Below are positions 44,658-54,205 of a DNA stretch of 64,000 bases, in pieces. Both the position numbers and the translations under genes were made by a program. A model generated the notes under the pieces. The model was not told where the DNA came from and did not search any database. It was given only the letters and a program-made list of their open reading frames with translations. This DNA is from Myxococcota bacterium (GTDB taxonomy: Bacteria; Myxococcota_A; UBA9160; UBA6930). Where the stretch lies: assembly GCA_028277885.1 (NCBI GenBank), contig JANQFK010000003.1:124001-188000 (forward strand), given 5' to 3'. Position 1 is the first letter of the stretch; each line of letters opens with the position of its first letter.

Positions 44658-46925
44658 CTAGCCCTCCCAGTCCACGAAGATCGGCGAGGACCAGGCGCGC
44701 TCCTCGGTCTCCGAGAGGCAGTCGTCGTCGTCATCGGCCTCGAAGCACGGGCGCACCGAGACGCAGCGGCCGCTCTCGTCGTGCTCGCAGCGCAGCGGGT
44801 CCGCGGCGACGGCGGGGCTTGGCGCCTCGATGGCGCGCGCGTAGTAGACCGTGTCGCGCTCGGCGCCCGCGAAGTCGTCGTCGCGGAAGCGCACCGTGCA
44901 GCCGCCGGCATCGGCGCAGGGCAGCACCTTCCACGGGTCCTCCACGAGCGCGACGGGATCCTCGTCGTCGGACTGCTGGGGCCGGATGCGCACGATCTCG
45001 ATCCGCGTGATGGGGCGCCGCGCGTCCGAGGGGTGGTAGCACTCGTCCTGGCACAGCCGCTCGATCCGCGTCGGCGAGAGCCCGTCCATCGAGTGGGACG
45101 GGCAGCCGGGCCGCTGCTCGAAGGAGCCCACGGCGCGCACCTCGAAGGCCGGCGCCTCGGCCATGCGCGCCTCGCCGCCCATGGGCACCGGCGCCTCGCC
45201 GGCGTTCAGCAGGTCGAACCACAGCAGGATGCGCGGGCCGCTCGTGCCGTACACCTCCCGGCGCAGCAGCGCCTGCCAGATGGCCTCGCGGCTGCGGCCG
45301 CCAGCGTGGACCGCGGTGAGCCCGCCGTTCAGGAAGAAGGAGCCGGCGCGCTCGCCCTCCCAGAACGCGAAGACCGGCAGGCTGCTGCGGTCGGCGTCGC
45401 TGCGCTGGGAGACCGAGCGGGGCTCCTGGTGGGTGCCGCGACCGAGGGGCGTGCCCGGGAACTCGCCGAAGCGCGCCTCGGTGAACTCGCGGCGCGCCAC
45501 CTCCTTGTAGCCCGTGCCGGGCCGGGCCGAGTGGTTGTCGCTCGAGGCCAGGAAGCCGAAGCGGAAGCGCGTCCCGGGGTCGCCCTCCGAGGGCTGACGG
45601 CGCAGCGCCATCAGGTACTGGACCGAGCTGCGCGGCCGGTAGTTGAAGGAGGGCTGGAAGCAGTCGGTGCACTGCCCGGCGTCGAGCCAGTCGGCGGGGC
45701 GCGTGCCGGGCACGGTGCGCAGGCCGCTGTTGCGGTCCGCATCGACCCAGTCGCGGCGCGCGTTCTCGGCGCGGCGTGCGCACACCTCGCCGGGCTCGCC
45801 GTCGGCGGTGCAGCGCGCCTCGATGATCTCCCCGGCGCGCCAGCACGCCGGAAGGAACCCCTCCACGGGCTCGGGGCAGGAGCGCCGCCCGCTCTCGTCG
45901 AACGCGACCTCGCGCCAGGGCCGCACCTCCTCGGAGTTGCCGTGTCCCGAGAACACCTCGATCAGGCGCTGCCGGCCGGGGTCGTGCTGGCCCGGCGCGA
46001 GGTGCTTGTCCCAGCTCGAGCCCGGCGGCGTGTACATCCCCCAGGTGGTGCCGTGGGGGATCACGAGGGCGGAGTGGCCCCAGTCGTCGAGCTTGGCGAA
46101 GAGCTCCGCCGGCGTGGCGGCCTGCTCGCGGCAGTCCGCGGGCAGGTCGCGCACCCGGCGCCCGCTCGGGCAGACCGGGATGCCTGCCGTCTCCGAGACG
46201 TAGCGCGCCATGGCGGGGCCGCCCGCGTCGCGCTCGGCGAGGGCGAGCAGGCCCATCACCACCGCCGAGGGCACCACGTCGTCGAGGGCCGGGGTGTCGG
46301 GCGGCGGCCCCGCCGCGATGGGGCGCGGGGGGATGCGGCCCTGCTCGAGGTCGCGCAGGACCACGTTCTTGTGGCCGTAGTGGTTCGCCGGGGTGGTGCC
46401 GATCTGGGTCCACTCCCAGCCGAGGAAGGGCACCACGTCGGGGTTCGCGGGGTCGCCCGCGACCGCGTCGCACTGGCGCATGGAGTCCACGGTCTCGGCC
46501 CAGCGGCGCGGCGTCGAGGTGATGGCGTGGTCGTTGATGGACCAGAAGTCGAGCCCCGCACAGAAGCGGGCGAAGTCGCAGGCGTCGGCGACGGGGTGGG
46601 CGCCGTCGCCGCCCGCCATGGGCAGGCTCATCTGGAAGGCGTCGGCCGAGAACGTCGTGTGGACGTGGAGGTCGCCGAACAGGATCTGCTTCGGCTCGGC
46701 CACGCCGAGGGAGACGGCGGCGTCGCGCACCCGCGCCTCGCGCTCGGCCACCACCTTCCGGGGCACCGCCGAGGCCTGGGGCCGCCCCGCACGCTCCGGC
46801 GCCACGAGCCAGCCCTTGCCGAGCACGGTGAGGGCCGCGAGGCCCAGCGCGACCAGCAGGACGAGTGCGAGCAGCACGCGCGACACCGGCGAAACCTCCT
46901 CCACCCCTTCGAGGACGCTCCGCAT
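44658..46925 (-). CDS. DUF3604 domain protein
   Basis: A 755-residue exported or membrane-anchored protein (one hydrophobic segment, VLLALVLLVALGLAALTVLG). The DUF3604 core is PHP-like: FGDLHVHTTFSADAF, DFWSINDHA, PFLGWEWTQIG, EVFSGHGNSEE, GFLASSDNHSARPG. These metal-ligand histidines predict a phosphoesterase. Twelve or more cysteines and the acidic DDDDDC tail are unusual for the family and suggest disulfides outside the cytoplasm. ATG 46925 is chosen over a codon 11 residues earlier. Substrate unknown. Confidence 0.82.
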   Translation of the reverse strand: MRSVLEGVEEVSPVSRVLLALVLLVALGLAALTVLGKGWLVAPERAGRPQASAVPRKVVAEREARVRDAAVSLGVAEPKQILFGDLHVHTTFSADAFQMSLPMAGGDGAHPVADACDFARFCAGLDFWSINDHAITSTPRRWAETVDSMRQCDAVAGDPANPDVVPFLGWEWTQIGTTPANHYGHKNVVLRDLEQGRIPPRPIAAGPPPDTPALDDVVPSAVVMGLLALAERDAGGPAMARYVSETAGIPVCPSGRRVRDLPADCREQAATPAELFAKLDDWGHSALVIPHGTTWGMYTPPGSSWDKHLAPGQHDPGRQRLIEVFSGHGNSEEVRPWREVAFDESGRRSCPEPVEGFLPACWRAGEIIEARCTADGEPGEVCARRAENARRDWVDADRNSGLRTVPGTRPADWLDAGQCTDCFQPSFNYRPRSSVQYLMALRRQPSEGDPGTRFRFGFLASSDNHSARPGTGYKEVARREFTEARFGEFPGTPLGRGTHQEPRSVSQRSDADRSSLPVFAFWEGERAGSFFLNGGLTAVHAGGRSREAIWQALLRREVYGTSGPRILLWFDLLNAGEAPVPMGGEARMAEAPAFEVRAVGSFEQRPGCPSHSMDGLSPTRIERLCQDECYHPSDARRPITRIEIVRIRPQQSDDEDPVALVEDPWKVLPCADAGGCTVRFRDDDFAGAERDTVYYARAIEAPSPAVAADPLRCEHDESGRCVSVRPCFEADDDDDCLSETEERAWSSPIFVDWEG

Positions 46926-47037
46926 CGTGGCACGCCCGGGGCGCGGCTCCAAGGGCACCCCGGTTCAAGGGTCCGTCGCCGCGCACCGATCAGGGCCCGG
47001 ATGGCCCGAGCCGGGCCCGGCATCCGGAGGACCCGCC

Positions 47038-47502
47038 ATGCCCCGAAGCCTCGCGATCGGCATCCTCGCCGCCCTCGCCGTCGCCTGCGCGACGCCCATC
47101 ACCCGCCCGCAGCTCGAGGCCGAGCTGGCCAGCGCCAGCGCCGGACTGACGCCGCCGGGCACGCGCCCCCAGGTCTTCGCGATCCACGCCCAGAGCCGCA
47201 TGGAGGCCTGGACCCAGCTCACCGAGGAGCAGACCGATCCCGAGTCGGCCCCGCTCTCCGGGCAGCTCTCTCGCAAGCTCGCCTCGAGCGCGAGCCGCGG
47301 CCGCACCCTCGTCGTCGGCGGGCCCCACGCCGAGCTGACCGACCAGGTCGTCCGCAACGCGCTGGCGGCGCGCGAGGACCGGCCCCTGCGTGGGCTCATC
47401 CTGGTCTACGTGAGCCCGGCGGCGCCGAGCCCCGAGCTGCGCGCCGCCGCCAGGCGCGCCAAGGTGGCGCTCCACCACCAGGCCATGCGGCTGGAGGACT
47501 AG
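47038..47502 (+). CDS. small lipoprotein, unknown
   Basis: A 154-residue lipoprotein (lipobox AVAC, Cys near 16). The body (GRTLVVGGPHAELTDQVVRN; LRGLILVYVSPAAPSPELRA) has an alternating strand/helix pattern like a Rossmann-type small domain. No family recognised. ATG follows CGGAGGACC. Monocistronic. Confidence 0.65.
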   Translation: MPRSLAIGILAALAVACATPITRPQLEAELASASAGLTPPGTRPQVFAIHAQSRMEAWTQLTEEQTDPESAPLSGQLSRKLASSASRGRTLVVGGPHAELTDQVVRNALAAREDRPLRGLILVYVSPAAPSPELRAAARRAKVALHHQAMRLED

Positions 47503-47536
47503 CGGGGCCTTCCGGGGCCTCCCGCTCGCCTCGGGC

Positions 47537-47974
47537 TCAGGCGAAGTCCGCGGCGGTGTGCTTCAGCACGTGCTCGACCCACCACCGGGGCGCCGCCTCC
47601 ATCAGCGTGGAGAGGTTCCAGTAGTCGCGCCACAGCTGGATCCGGCCGTCGCGGATCACGTGGATGGAGACGAAGGGGAGCGACACCACGTCGCCGCCGC
47701 CGAAGTGCCAGTCCTCCGTGTGCTCGGTGACGACGGTGTCGCCCTCGGCCACCATGCGGTGCAGGTGGTGGACGCTGCGCTCGATGGGCTCGAGGCCGAT
47801 GCGCAGCCGCTTCGCGATGGAGGCGGGCCCCACGGCGCCGCCGTCGGGGGTGGGGACGTCCTCGTAGCGGCCGTCGGGCGCGAAGTAGGCGCCCACCTTG
47901 TCGAAGTCCCGGGCCTCGTAGAGGTCCTTCCAGAACGCCTCCACCAGCGCGCGGTTCTCGGCGGGCCCGCTCAC
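47537..47974 (-). CDS. SnoaL-like/limonene-epoxide-hydrolase-like protein
   Basis: A 145-residue NTF2-fold protein (NRALVEAFWKDLYEARDFDK; YFAPDGRYEDVPTP; VSLPFVSIHVIRDGRIQLWR). It resembles SnoaL-like and limonene-1,2-epoxide hydrolase proteins; the Asp and Arg of RDGRIQLWRDYWN are in the right places for the epoxide hydrolase site. GTG start overlaps the TGA of the small membrane protein upstream. Confidence 0.78.
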   Translation of the reverse strand: MSGPAENRALVEAFWKDLYEARDFDKVGAYFAPDGRYEDVPTPDGGAVGPASIAKRLRIGLEPIERSVHHLHRMVAEGDTVVTEHTEDWHFGGGDVVSLPFVSIHVIRDGRIQLWRDYWNLSTLMEAAPRWWVEHVLKHTAADFA

Positions 47975-48225
47975 GAGGCGGCCTGCCCGGGGGCCGGCGT
48001 GGTGCGCACGTGGGCGAAGCCGAACAGGAAGGTCTGGAGCAGGTGGTTGCCGAGGCTGCCGCCCGCGGCCCGCAGGCGCGGCAGGAAGACGAGGCACTCG
48101 AGGGCATGGACGCCGGCCAGGATCGCGAGCAGCGGCACGCCCAGGCGCGCTCCCGGCAGGGTCGGCACCGCCACCCAGAGGATCGCCAGCAGCCAGGACG
48201 CGCCCACCAGCGCCTTCAGGATCAT
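47971..48225 (-). CDS. small membrane protein (DUF1145-like)
   Basis: An 84-residue protein with two hydrophobic helices (ALVGASWLLAILWVAVPTLP; VPLLAILAGVHALECLVFLP). The VHALECLVF segment resembles DUF1145 proteins. It is co-translated with the NTF2-fold enzyme through a GTGA overlap. Function unknown. Confidence 0.6.
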   Translation of the reverse strand: MILKALVGASWLLAILWVAVPTLPGARLGVPLLAILAGVHALECLVFLPRLRAAGGSLGNHLLQTFLFGFAHVRTTPAPGQAAS

Positions 48226-48299
48226 CTTCGTCCTCCCGTCTCCGCCCGCCGCGCGCGCTACGTTCCGGTCGCGCCCACCCGAGCCCGGAGGAGCATATC

Positions 48300-48602
48300 G
48301 TGTTCATCGCCATGAATCGCTTCCGCATCGCCCCCGGTCGCGAGCCGGTCTTCGAGGAGCTGTGGCGCAAGCGCGACTCGCAGCTCGACGGGGTCCCCGG
48401 CTTCCGGGAGTTCCACCTGCTGCGCGGGGAGAGCGACGAGGAGGCCACCCTCTACGCCTCCCACAGCGTCTGGGAGTCCCGCGACGCCTTCGAGGCCTGG
48501 ACCCGCTCCGAGGCCTTTCGCAAGGCCCACGCCCAGGCGCGCGCGCCCGAGGGCACCTACCTTGGCCATCCCCGCTTCGAGGGCTTCGAAGTCGTCCTGT
48601 GA
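48300..48602 (+). CDS. antibiotic biosynthesis monooxygenase-like protein
   Basis: A 100-residue dimeric ferredoxin-like (ABM/IsdG-type) protein: MNRFRIAPGREPVFEELWRK, FREFHLLRGE, YASHSVWESRDAFEAWTRSE. Members oxidise small aromatics or degrade haem; the substrate here is not readable. GTG start behind CGGAGGAGC. Its TGA overlaps the GTG of the tag gene. Confidence 0.8.
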   Translation: MFIAMNRFRIAPGREPVFEELWRKRDSQLDGVPGFREFHLLRGESDEEATLYASHSVWESRDAFEAWTRSEAFRKAHAQARAPEGTYLGHPRFEGFEVVL

Positions 48603-49159
48603 AGCGCTGTCCCTGGACGGGCGAGGGCGCCGCCATGGTGGCCTACCACGACGAGGAGTGGGGCGTCCCCAGCCACGACGAGCGGTACCTGTTCGAGATG
48701 CTCGTCCTGGAGGGCGCCCAGGCGGGGCTCAGCTGGAGCACCGTCCTGCACAAGCGGGAGGGCTACCGGCGGGCCTTCGCGGGCTTCGACCCCGCCCGGG
48801 TGGCGCGCTTCAGCGCCACGCGCCGCGAGCGCCTGCGCGGAGACGCGGGCATCGTGCGCAACCGCGCCAAGATCGAGGCCACGGTGAAGAACGCGAGAGC
48901 GGTGCTCCGCCTCGCCGACGAGGGCACGAGCCTCTCGGCGCTGCTCTGGGACCTCGCCGGCGGGAAGCCGGTGGTCCACCGCCATCGCAGCGCCCGCAGC
49001 GTGCCCGCGGAGACGCCGGTCTCCCGCCGCATGAGCCGCGAGCTGCGTCGCCGCGGCTTCGCCTTCGTGGGCCCGACGATCTGCTACGCCTTCATGCAGG
49101 CGACGGGCATGGTGAACGACCACCTCGTCTCCTGCTTCCGCCACCGGGAGCTGTCCTAG
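48599..49159 (+). CDS. tag: DNA-3-methyladenine glycosylase I
   Basis: A 186-residue TagI glycosylase that excises 3-methyladenine from alkylated DNA. N-terminal zinc ligand and site RCPWTG with YHDEEWGVPSHD, helical core FEMLVLEGAQAGLSWSTVL, and the C-terminal GPTICYAFMQATGMVNDHL with the closing Cys/His pair are all present. Translationally coupled to the ABM protein by GTGA. Convergent with the vWA gene, 10 bp apart. Confidence 0.93.
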   Translation: MKRCPWTGEGAAMVAYHDEEWGVPSHDERYLFEMLVLEGAQAGLSWSTVLHKREGYRRAFAGFDPARVARFSATRRERLRGDAGIVRNRAKIEATVKNARAVLRLADEGTSLSALLWDLAGGKPVVHRHRSARSVPAETPVSRRMSRELRRRGFAFVGPTICYAFMQATGMVNDHLVSCFRHRELS

Positions 49160-49169
49160 CGGGCCGGCC

Positions 49170-50768
49170 CTAGCGCCCTCGCGGGTCCTCGGCCTCGATG
49201 TCCACCACCTTCTTCTGGCGGTTGCGGGCACGGGTCTCGCGGATGTCCCGGGCGAGCTGCTGGCGGATCTGCTCGATCAGCGCCTCGTTCTCGCGCCGGA
49301 TGTCCTCGAGGCGCTGCACCAGGGCGAGGTCCGCCGGCACGCGCTCGAAGGTGATGCGGAAGCGCTCCGAGGCCTCGCGCTCGTCGAGCATCACGGCCAC
49401 GACCTCGATCTGGTTCTGGCCCTCCACGAGGGGGATCTCGCCGTAGAAGGAGCCGTCGATGCCGGTGCTGATGTAGTCGCTCTCGGTGCCGCGGGTGCGG
49501 TTCACCAGCTTCACGCGGTCCACGAAGGAGAACGAGGTGGTGCGCAGGATGGCGACGATGTCGCCGGGGTCGTTCAGCTCGACGAGGCGGCCGTTGCTGC
49601 GCGCCACCATGCGCCGGATGGCGTCGTTCACGTCGCGGGTCACGACGTTGCGCCCCATGGCGAACACGTTGATGTGGATCTCCTCGCTGCCGGCCATGCG
49701 GGCCGCGAAGACGGCGGCGCGCTCGGCGACGTCGCGGTCGTAGGGGAGGCGGGGCTTCCCGTCGGTGAGGAAGTGGACGACCTTCTCGGCGTCGTCCCGC
49801 GGGCGGCTCTTGGCGCCGCGCCCGATGTTGCCCTCGAGCTCGATGATGGCGCGCCCCACGCCCGCGGCGAAGTTCGTCATGCCCGAGGGCTCCTCCCGGG
49901 AGAGCTCGCGCAGGGCGCGGTCGAGGGCGTCGTAGTCGCCGGTCAGCGGGCTCACCAGCACCGAGTCGCGCAGCGCGAGGCCGTAGATGGCCTCGGGGCT
50001 CGGCTTGAAGCTGCGGCCCTCGGGTATGCGGTGGAAGCGCTCGTCGCCGGCGAAGGTCACCACGCCCACGCGGATGCGCTGGCCGTCGCGGTTGTGGGGC
50101 ATGCGGCGCAGCACCGCGACGAAGTCGCGGGCCGCGGTCACCTGGGCCTGGAAGATCGAGTCCGGGCCCTTCCAGCGGTCCTGGGCCCGGCCGTCGCCGT
50201 TCACGTCCGCCTCGGAGAACTCGTTGGTCGAGGTGGAGGCGTCGATCACCAGCACGATGTCGTACTTGCCCCGGGCGCCCCGCGCGCTGGCGAGGCCGGC
50301 CACGGGGAGGTCGGGGTCGCGGTGCCGGTGCACCCGCCCCATCTCGGGCTCGCGGATCATCACGTCCACCCGCGGCCAGCCGAAGGGCGCCAGCAGGGCG
50401 TCGCGCAGGAAGGAGATCACGGCGCCGCCGAAGCCACGGCCCACGCGCCGCGCCTCGAGGTCGAACCCCTCGTCCTCCACGGGCGGAGCCGGCGGCAGGG
50501 TGCGGACCACGCGGATCTCGGTCCAGGCCGCCGAGACCCAGCCCTCGGCGCCGCCGTCGAGGCGCACCCGGTGCCAGCCCGACTCGGTGCCCAGGTGCTC
50601 GGCGGTCTCCTCCTTGGCGAGGGCGCCCACGCGGCGGCTGCCCGCCACGGGCTCGGCGCGCACCATCACCCGGGTGCGCACCCGCTCGGAGGGCGCCACG
50701 AGGTCGGCGGCGGCGGGCGCCCCGAGGAGCGTCGCCGCGAGGATCGCCGGGATGAGGGCTCGGATCAC
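49170..50768 (-). CDS. SH3 and von Willebrand A domain protein
   Basis: A 532-residue exported protein. A signal peptide (LIPAILAATLLGAPAAA) is followed by an SH3-like domain (RVMVRAEPVAGSRRVGALA; AEGWVSAAWTEI), then a vWA domain with an intact metal site: VLVIDASTSTNEFSE, the later GMTNFAAGVGRA and FLTDGKPRLP. The C-terminus has a beta domain and a charged coiled-coil (LVQRLEDIRRENEALIEQIR). Probably a periplasmic adhesion or scaffolding protein. Confidence 0.82.
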   Translation of the reverse strand: MIRALIPAILAATLLGAPAAADLVAPSERVRTRVMVRAEPVAGSRRVGALAKEETAEHLGTESGWHRVRLDGGAEGWVSAAWTEIRVVRTLPPAPPVEDEGFDLEARRVGRGFGGAVISFLRDALLAPFGWPRVDVMIREPEMGRVHRHRDPDLPVAGLASARGARGKYDIVLVIDASTSTNEFSEADVNGDGRAQDRWKGPDSIFQAQVTAARDFVAVLRRMPHNRDGQRIRVGVVTFAGDERFHRIPEGRSFKPSPEAIYGLALRDSVLVSPLTGDYDALDRALRELSREEPSGMTNFAAGVGRAIIELEGNIGRGAKSRPRDDAEKVVHFLTDGKPRLPYDRDVAERAAVFAARMAGSEEIHINVFAMGRNVVTRDVNDAIRRMVARSNGRLVELNDPGDIVAILRTTSFSFVDRVKLVNRTRGTESDYISTGIDGSFYGEIPLVEGQNQIEVVAVMLDEREASERFRITFERVPADLALVQRLEDIRRENEALIEQIRQQLARDIRETRARNRQKKVVDIEAEDPRGR

Positions 50769-50866
50769 CTGGGACTCCTCGGCCGGACGGGGGCAGACTG
50801 TAGGAGCCCGCCCCGCCGCGCGCCGGGGGTCCCGGGCGCGGCGCCCGGGGTGCCGGAGCCGGCGGC

Positions 50867-51814
50867 TCAGGCCCGGCGGCGCCCGCCGAGGAGCAGCAGG
50901 CCGAGGCCCAGGGAGAGCGCCGTGCCGGGCTCGGGGACGCCGGTGAGCGCCTGCACGGTGGCGCAGCGTCCGGGCTGCGCGAAGGAGCAGCCATCCGCGC
51001 GGAAGGGCATCTCGGGATCGAAGATCCGAGGCCCCATGCTCTCGCCGTCCCCGGCCGCCGAGAGCGCCACGGTGGCCATCAGTGCGTTCCAGGAGAGGGC
51101 GGCGATCTCGCTGGCGAAGACCTGGCCCGTGAGCGGATTCGTGAGGCCGGCGCTGCCGTCCACGTTGGGGTCGTAGCCGACGCTGCCCGGGCCGCGGCAG
51201 CCCGGCAGCGTGACCACCGTCTCGCCCACGAAGCGCGCGCAGGGCTGCGGGATGTCGACGACGCTGGTCCAGGACTGGACGATCGCCGAGAGCTCGGCGT
51301 TCTGGAGGTCGATGCCGTCGCGTTCGCAGTTGGTGCCGTAGAACTCGCCACAGCCGAGCAGGGCCTGCTGCTCCTGGGTGAGCAGGATGTTGAGGCTCGG
51401 CTCGGAGATCGAGAAGAATGCGTTGGGCTCGTCGAGGCTGCCCGTGGCGGACGTGGTGCAGTCCGAGAGCGAGGCGTCGCAGGGGTCCTGGTTCAGCGGA
51501 ACCAGCAGGGTCGGGAAGGCCGCCCCGGCGAGCGCCGAGCCGACGGTTCCCGCCGTCGCGTTGCCGGCCAGCACGTTGGCGAGGAAGGCGGCCGTCGTGG
51601 GGTCGGTGCCCCGGTCGCCCGGGCTTCCGGTGAGGAGGTTCTGGCCGCTTCCGAATACGGCGAGGTTGCAGATGCGCGGGTCGGGATCGCGGAACCCGAT
51701 GCTGCTGGCGCAGACCACGTCGTAGAGGGTCTGGGCCGCGCTTCCGTTCGCGGACGCAGGGGCCGCCAGGCCGGCGGCGAAGAGCGCGAGGACGGTGGCA
51801 CGGACGGCTTGCAT
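50867..51814 (-). CDS. PEP-CTERM protein, cysteine-rich
   Basis: A 315-residue secreted protein with signal peptide (LALFAAGLAAPASA) and a C-terminal PEP-CTERM tail, VPEPGTALSLGLGLLLLG then GRRRA. The body has about ten cysteines (for example QDPCDASLSDC, GCGEFYGTNCERDG), so disulfides are likely. No domain recognised. Second exosortase substrate of the window; no exosortase gene is present here. Confidence 0.85.
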   Translation of the reverse strand: MQAVRATVLALFAAGLAAPASANGSAAQTLYDVVCASSIGFRDPDPRICNLAVFGSGQNLLTGSPGDRGTDPTTAAFLANVLAGNATAGTVGSALAGAAFPTLLVPLNQDPCDASLSDCTTSATGSLDEPNAFFSISEPSLNILLTQEQQALLGCGEFYGTNCERDGIDLQNAELSAIVQSWTSVVDIPQPCARFVGETVVTLPGCRGPGSVGYDPNVDGSAGLTNPLTGQVFASEIAALSWNALMATVALSAAGDGESMGPRIFDPEMPFRADGCSFAQPGRCATVQALTGVPEPGTALSLGLGLLLLGGRRRA

Positions 51815-51909
51815 CTCGACCTCCAGGGCACCGGGATCCCGGCCGATCCCTCCTGGGAGACGTGGTCGCGCGCTGGTCGCTGTGTCAGTGCCGCGCCACA
51901 CTGGCCGCC

Positions 51910-52689
51910 GTGCCCCTGGAGCTCGAGGCGGGCCCGGCCCGCGCGCGGATCGATCCCGAGGCCGGCGGGCGTCTCGCCTCGCTGTGCGTGGACGGCCTCG
52001 AGCTGCTGGTGGGCCCCGAGACCGACCCCCTGCGCTGGGGCTGCTACCCCATGGCGCCCTTCGCGGGGCGCGTGCGGGGCGGGCGCTTCCGGTTCGCGGG
52101 GAGGACGCACGCGCTCCCCCTCACGCTGCCTCCCCACGCGATCCACGGCACCACCTGGAGGCGCGCGTGGCAGCTCCGGGAGGACGGCAGCCTGGGCATC
52201 GACCTCGGCCCGGACTGGCCGTTCCCGGGCCACGCCGTGCAGCGCTTCGTCCTCGACGAGGACGCGCTCTCGCTGCGCATCGAGGTCCACGCCGTCGGGG
52301 AGCCCTTCCCGGCGAGCGCGGGCTGGCACCCCTGGTTCCGCCGCCGGCTCGCCCGCGGCGGCCCCCTCGCGCTGCGGCTGCGCGCCGGCTCGATGTACGA
52401 GCGCGATGCCGAGGGCATCCCCAGCGGCGCGCTCCGCCCGCCGCCGCCGGGGCCGTGGGACGACTGCTTCACCGCCCTCGCCGCACCGCCGGAGCTGCAC
52501 TGGCCCGGCGCGCTGCGTCTCACGCTGACGGCCTCGGTGGACCACTGGGTCGTCTACGACGAGCCCGCCCACGCACTGTGCGTCGAGCCCCAGAGCGGTC
52601 CGCCCGATGCGCTCAACCTGGCGCCGCGTGTCGTCTCTCCCGGGGACCCGCTGGTCGCCACGGCGCGCTTCGCCTGGGAGCGGGGCTGA
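51910..52689 (+). CDS. aldose 1-epimerase
   Basis: A 259-residue galactose-mutarotase-like protein. Family marks in order: GGRLASLCVDGLELLVG, MAPFAGRVRGGRF, HAIHGTTW (catalytic His), GWHPWF, and VEPQSGPPDALNL with the catalytic Glu. Interconverts sugar anomers. The GTG at 51910 begins the beta-sandwich; earlier in-frame codons lie in the divergent promoter region. Confidence 0.85.
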   Translation: MPLELEAGPARARIDPEAGGRLASLCVDGLELLVGPETDPLRWGCYPMAPFAGRVRGGRFRFAGRTHALPLTLPPHAIHGTTWRRAWQLREDGSLGIDLGPDWPFPGHAVQRFVLDEDALSLRIEVHAVGEPFPASAGWHPWFRRRLARGGPLALRLRAGSMYERDAEGIPSGALRPPPPGPWDDCFTALAAPPELHWPGALRLTLTASVDHWVVYDEPAHALCVEPQSGPPDALNLAPRVVSPGDPLVATARFAWERG

Positions 52690-52747
52690 TCCGGCGCCAG
52701 CGCGCGGCGTGGGGTAGCTTCCGGGCCGCACGCCCAGGGAGGCTCTC

Positions 52748-54127
52748 GTGTCCGTCTCCACGGCCTCCGCCGCCGCCGGCCGGCTGCCCGTCGCTCCCGG
52801 GCCCCGCTACGCCACGCCCTTCGGCTTCCTGCGCGACATCCGCCGGGACCTGATCGGTTTCCTCGAGCGCTCCCACGCCGACCACGGCGACGTCGCCTGC
52901 ATCCGCATGGGGCCGCTCCGGTCCTACCTGCTGGCCCGCCCCGAGCACGCCAAGCACGTGCTCGTCGACAACCACCGCAACTACCGCAAGGGGATCGTGT
53001 TCCAGAAGCTGCGCCGGGTGGCGGGCGACGGGCTCATCCTGAGCGAGGGAGAGCTGTGGAAGCGCCAGCGCCGGCTCGTGGCGCCCGCCTTCCAGCGCGC
53101 GCGGCTGGCCCGCATGGCGCCCCGGGTGGTCGACGCCATCCAGGACCTGGTGGGGCGCTGGGAGCGCGACCGGGTCGACGGCGAGCCCTTCGACGTGCTG
53201 CCCGAGATGTCGACCCTGGCCCTCGACGCGGTGAGCCGCGCCATGTTCGGCGCCGACGTGCTCGACCGCGCGGCCGAGTTCCACGGCCTGGTGAACGAGG
53301 CCCTCGCCTACTCGAACCATCTGATCAACTCCTACCTCGCGCCGCCCATGTGGCTGCCCACGCGCCGCAACCGCAACGGGCGCCGCACGCGCAACGCCAT
53401 CGATGACACCATCCGCGACATCGTGCGCGCCCACCGCGAGAGCGGCGAGGACCGCGGCGATCTGCTCTCGGTGCTGCTCGCCGCGCGGGACGAGGGCACC
53501 GGCGAGGGCATGAGCGACGAGCTCCTGCTCGACGAGATGCGCACCTTCCTGGTGGCGGGCCACGAGACCACCGCCATCGCGCTCTCCTGGGCCTTCTACC
53601 TGCTCGGGCGCCACCCCGAGGAGGCCGAGCGGCTGCGCGCCGAGGTGGACGTGGCGGTCGGCGGGCGCGTGCCGGGCTTCGAGGACCTGCCGCGCCTCGG
53701 CCACGCGCGCCGCGTGATCGACGAGGCCATGCGGCTCTACCCGCCCGCCGTGGCCACCAACCGCGAGGCCCTCGAGGAGGACGAGGTGGGGGGCTGGCGC
53801 ATCCCGAAGCGCGCCAACGTCACCGTGAGCTTCTGGGTGATCCACCGCAGCCCGGCGCTGTGGGAGGAGCCCGAGCGCTTCGACCCGGACCGCTTCCTTC
53901 CCGAGCGCAGCGAGGGGCGCCACCGCTTCGCCTACCTGCCCTTCGGAGCCGGGCCGCGCCGCTGCGTGGGCGAGGACTTCGCGCTCCTCGAGGCCACCCT
54001 CGCGCTGGCGAGCATCGCCCAGCGCTTCCAGGTGGAGCCCGGCTCGGACCGCGAGGTCCACCCGAAGCCGCTCCTCACCCTGCGCCCCGACGGCCCCATC
54101 CCGGTCCGCCTGCGCCCGCGCGCCTAG
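52748..54127 (+). CDS. cytochrome P450
   Basis: A 459-residue P450 monooxygenase. I-helix AGHETTA, K-helix EAMR, the PERF motif (EEPERFDPDRFLPE) and haem-binding FGAGPRRCVGE with Cys406 are intact. No N-terminal membrane anchor, so soluble. It resembles CYP enzymes acting on fatty acids or terpenoids; substrate unassigned. No ferredoxin partner adjacent. Convergent with the TVP38 gene across a hairpin repeat. Confidence 0.94.
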   Translation: MSVSTASAAAGRLPVAPGPRYATPFGFLRDIRRDLIGFLERSHADHGDVACIRMGPLRSYLLARPEHAKHVLVDNHRNYRKGIVFQKLRRVAGDGLILSEGELWKRQRRLVAPAFQRARLARMAPRVVDAIQDLVGRWERDRVDGEPFDVLPEMSTLALDAVSRAMFGADVLDRAAEFHGLVNEALAYSNHLINSYLAPPMWLPTRRNRNGRRTRNAIDDTIRDIVRAHRESGEDRGDLLSVLLAARDEGTGEGMSDELLLDEMRTFLVAGHETTAIALSWAFYLLGRHPEEAERLRAEVDVAVGGRVPGFEDLPRLGHARRVIDEAMRLYPPAVATNREALEEDEVGGWRIPKRANVTVSFWVIHRSPALWEEPERFDPDRFLPERSEGRHRFAYLPFGAGPRRCVGEDFALLEATLALASIAQRFQVEPGSDREVHPKPLLTLRPDGPIPVRLRPRA

Positions 54128-54183
54128 GAGGCCGACCCAGGATGGGTCGGCTTCCGCCGCAAAGCGAGCCCGAAGGGCTCGCT
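54128..54183. repeat. two-hairpin intergenic repeat, copy B
   Basis: First hairpin GCCGACCC-AGGAT-GGGTCGGC (54131-54151), second AGCGAGCCC-GAA-GGGCTCGCT (54163-54183). Same layout as copy A at 27094. Lies between convergent genes, fitting a bidirectional terminator. Confidence 0.65.
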
Positions 54184-54205
54184 CAGCTAGCCCCGGCGCC
54201 CGGGG

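Noticed and set aside
45855-45885. REP-like peptide signature PEPVEG inside the DUF3604 protein
   Set aside because: Only one copy, nucleotide match to known REP cores is poor at third positions, and the frame is uninterrupted; probably coincidence.
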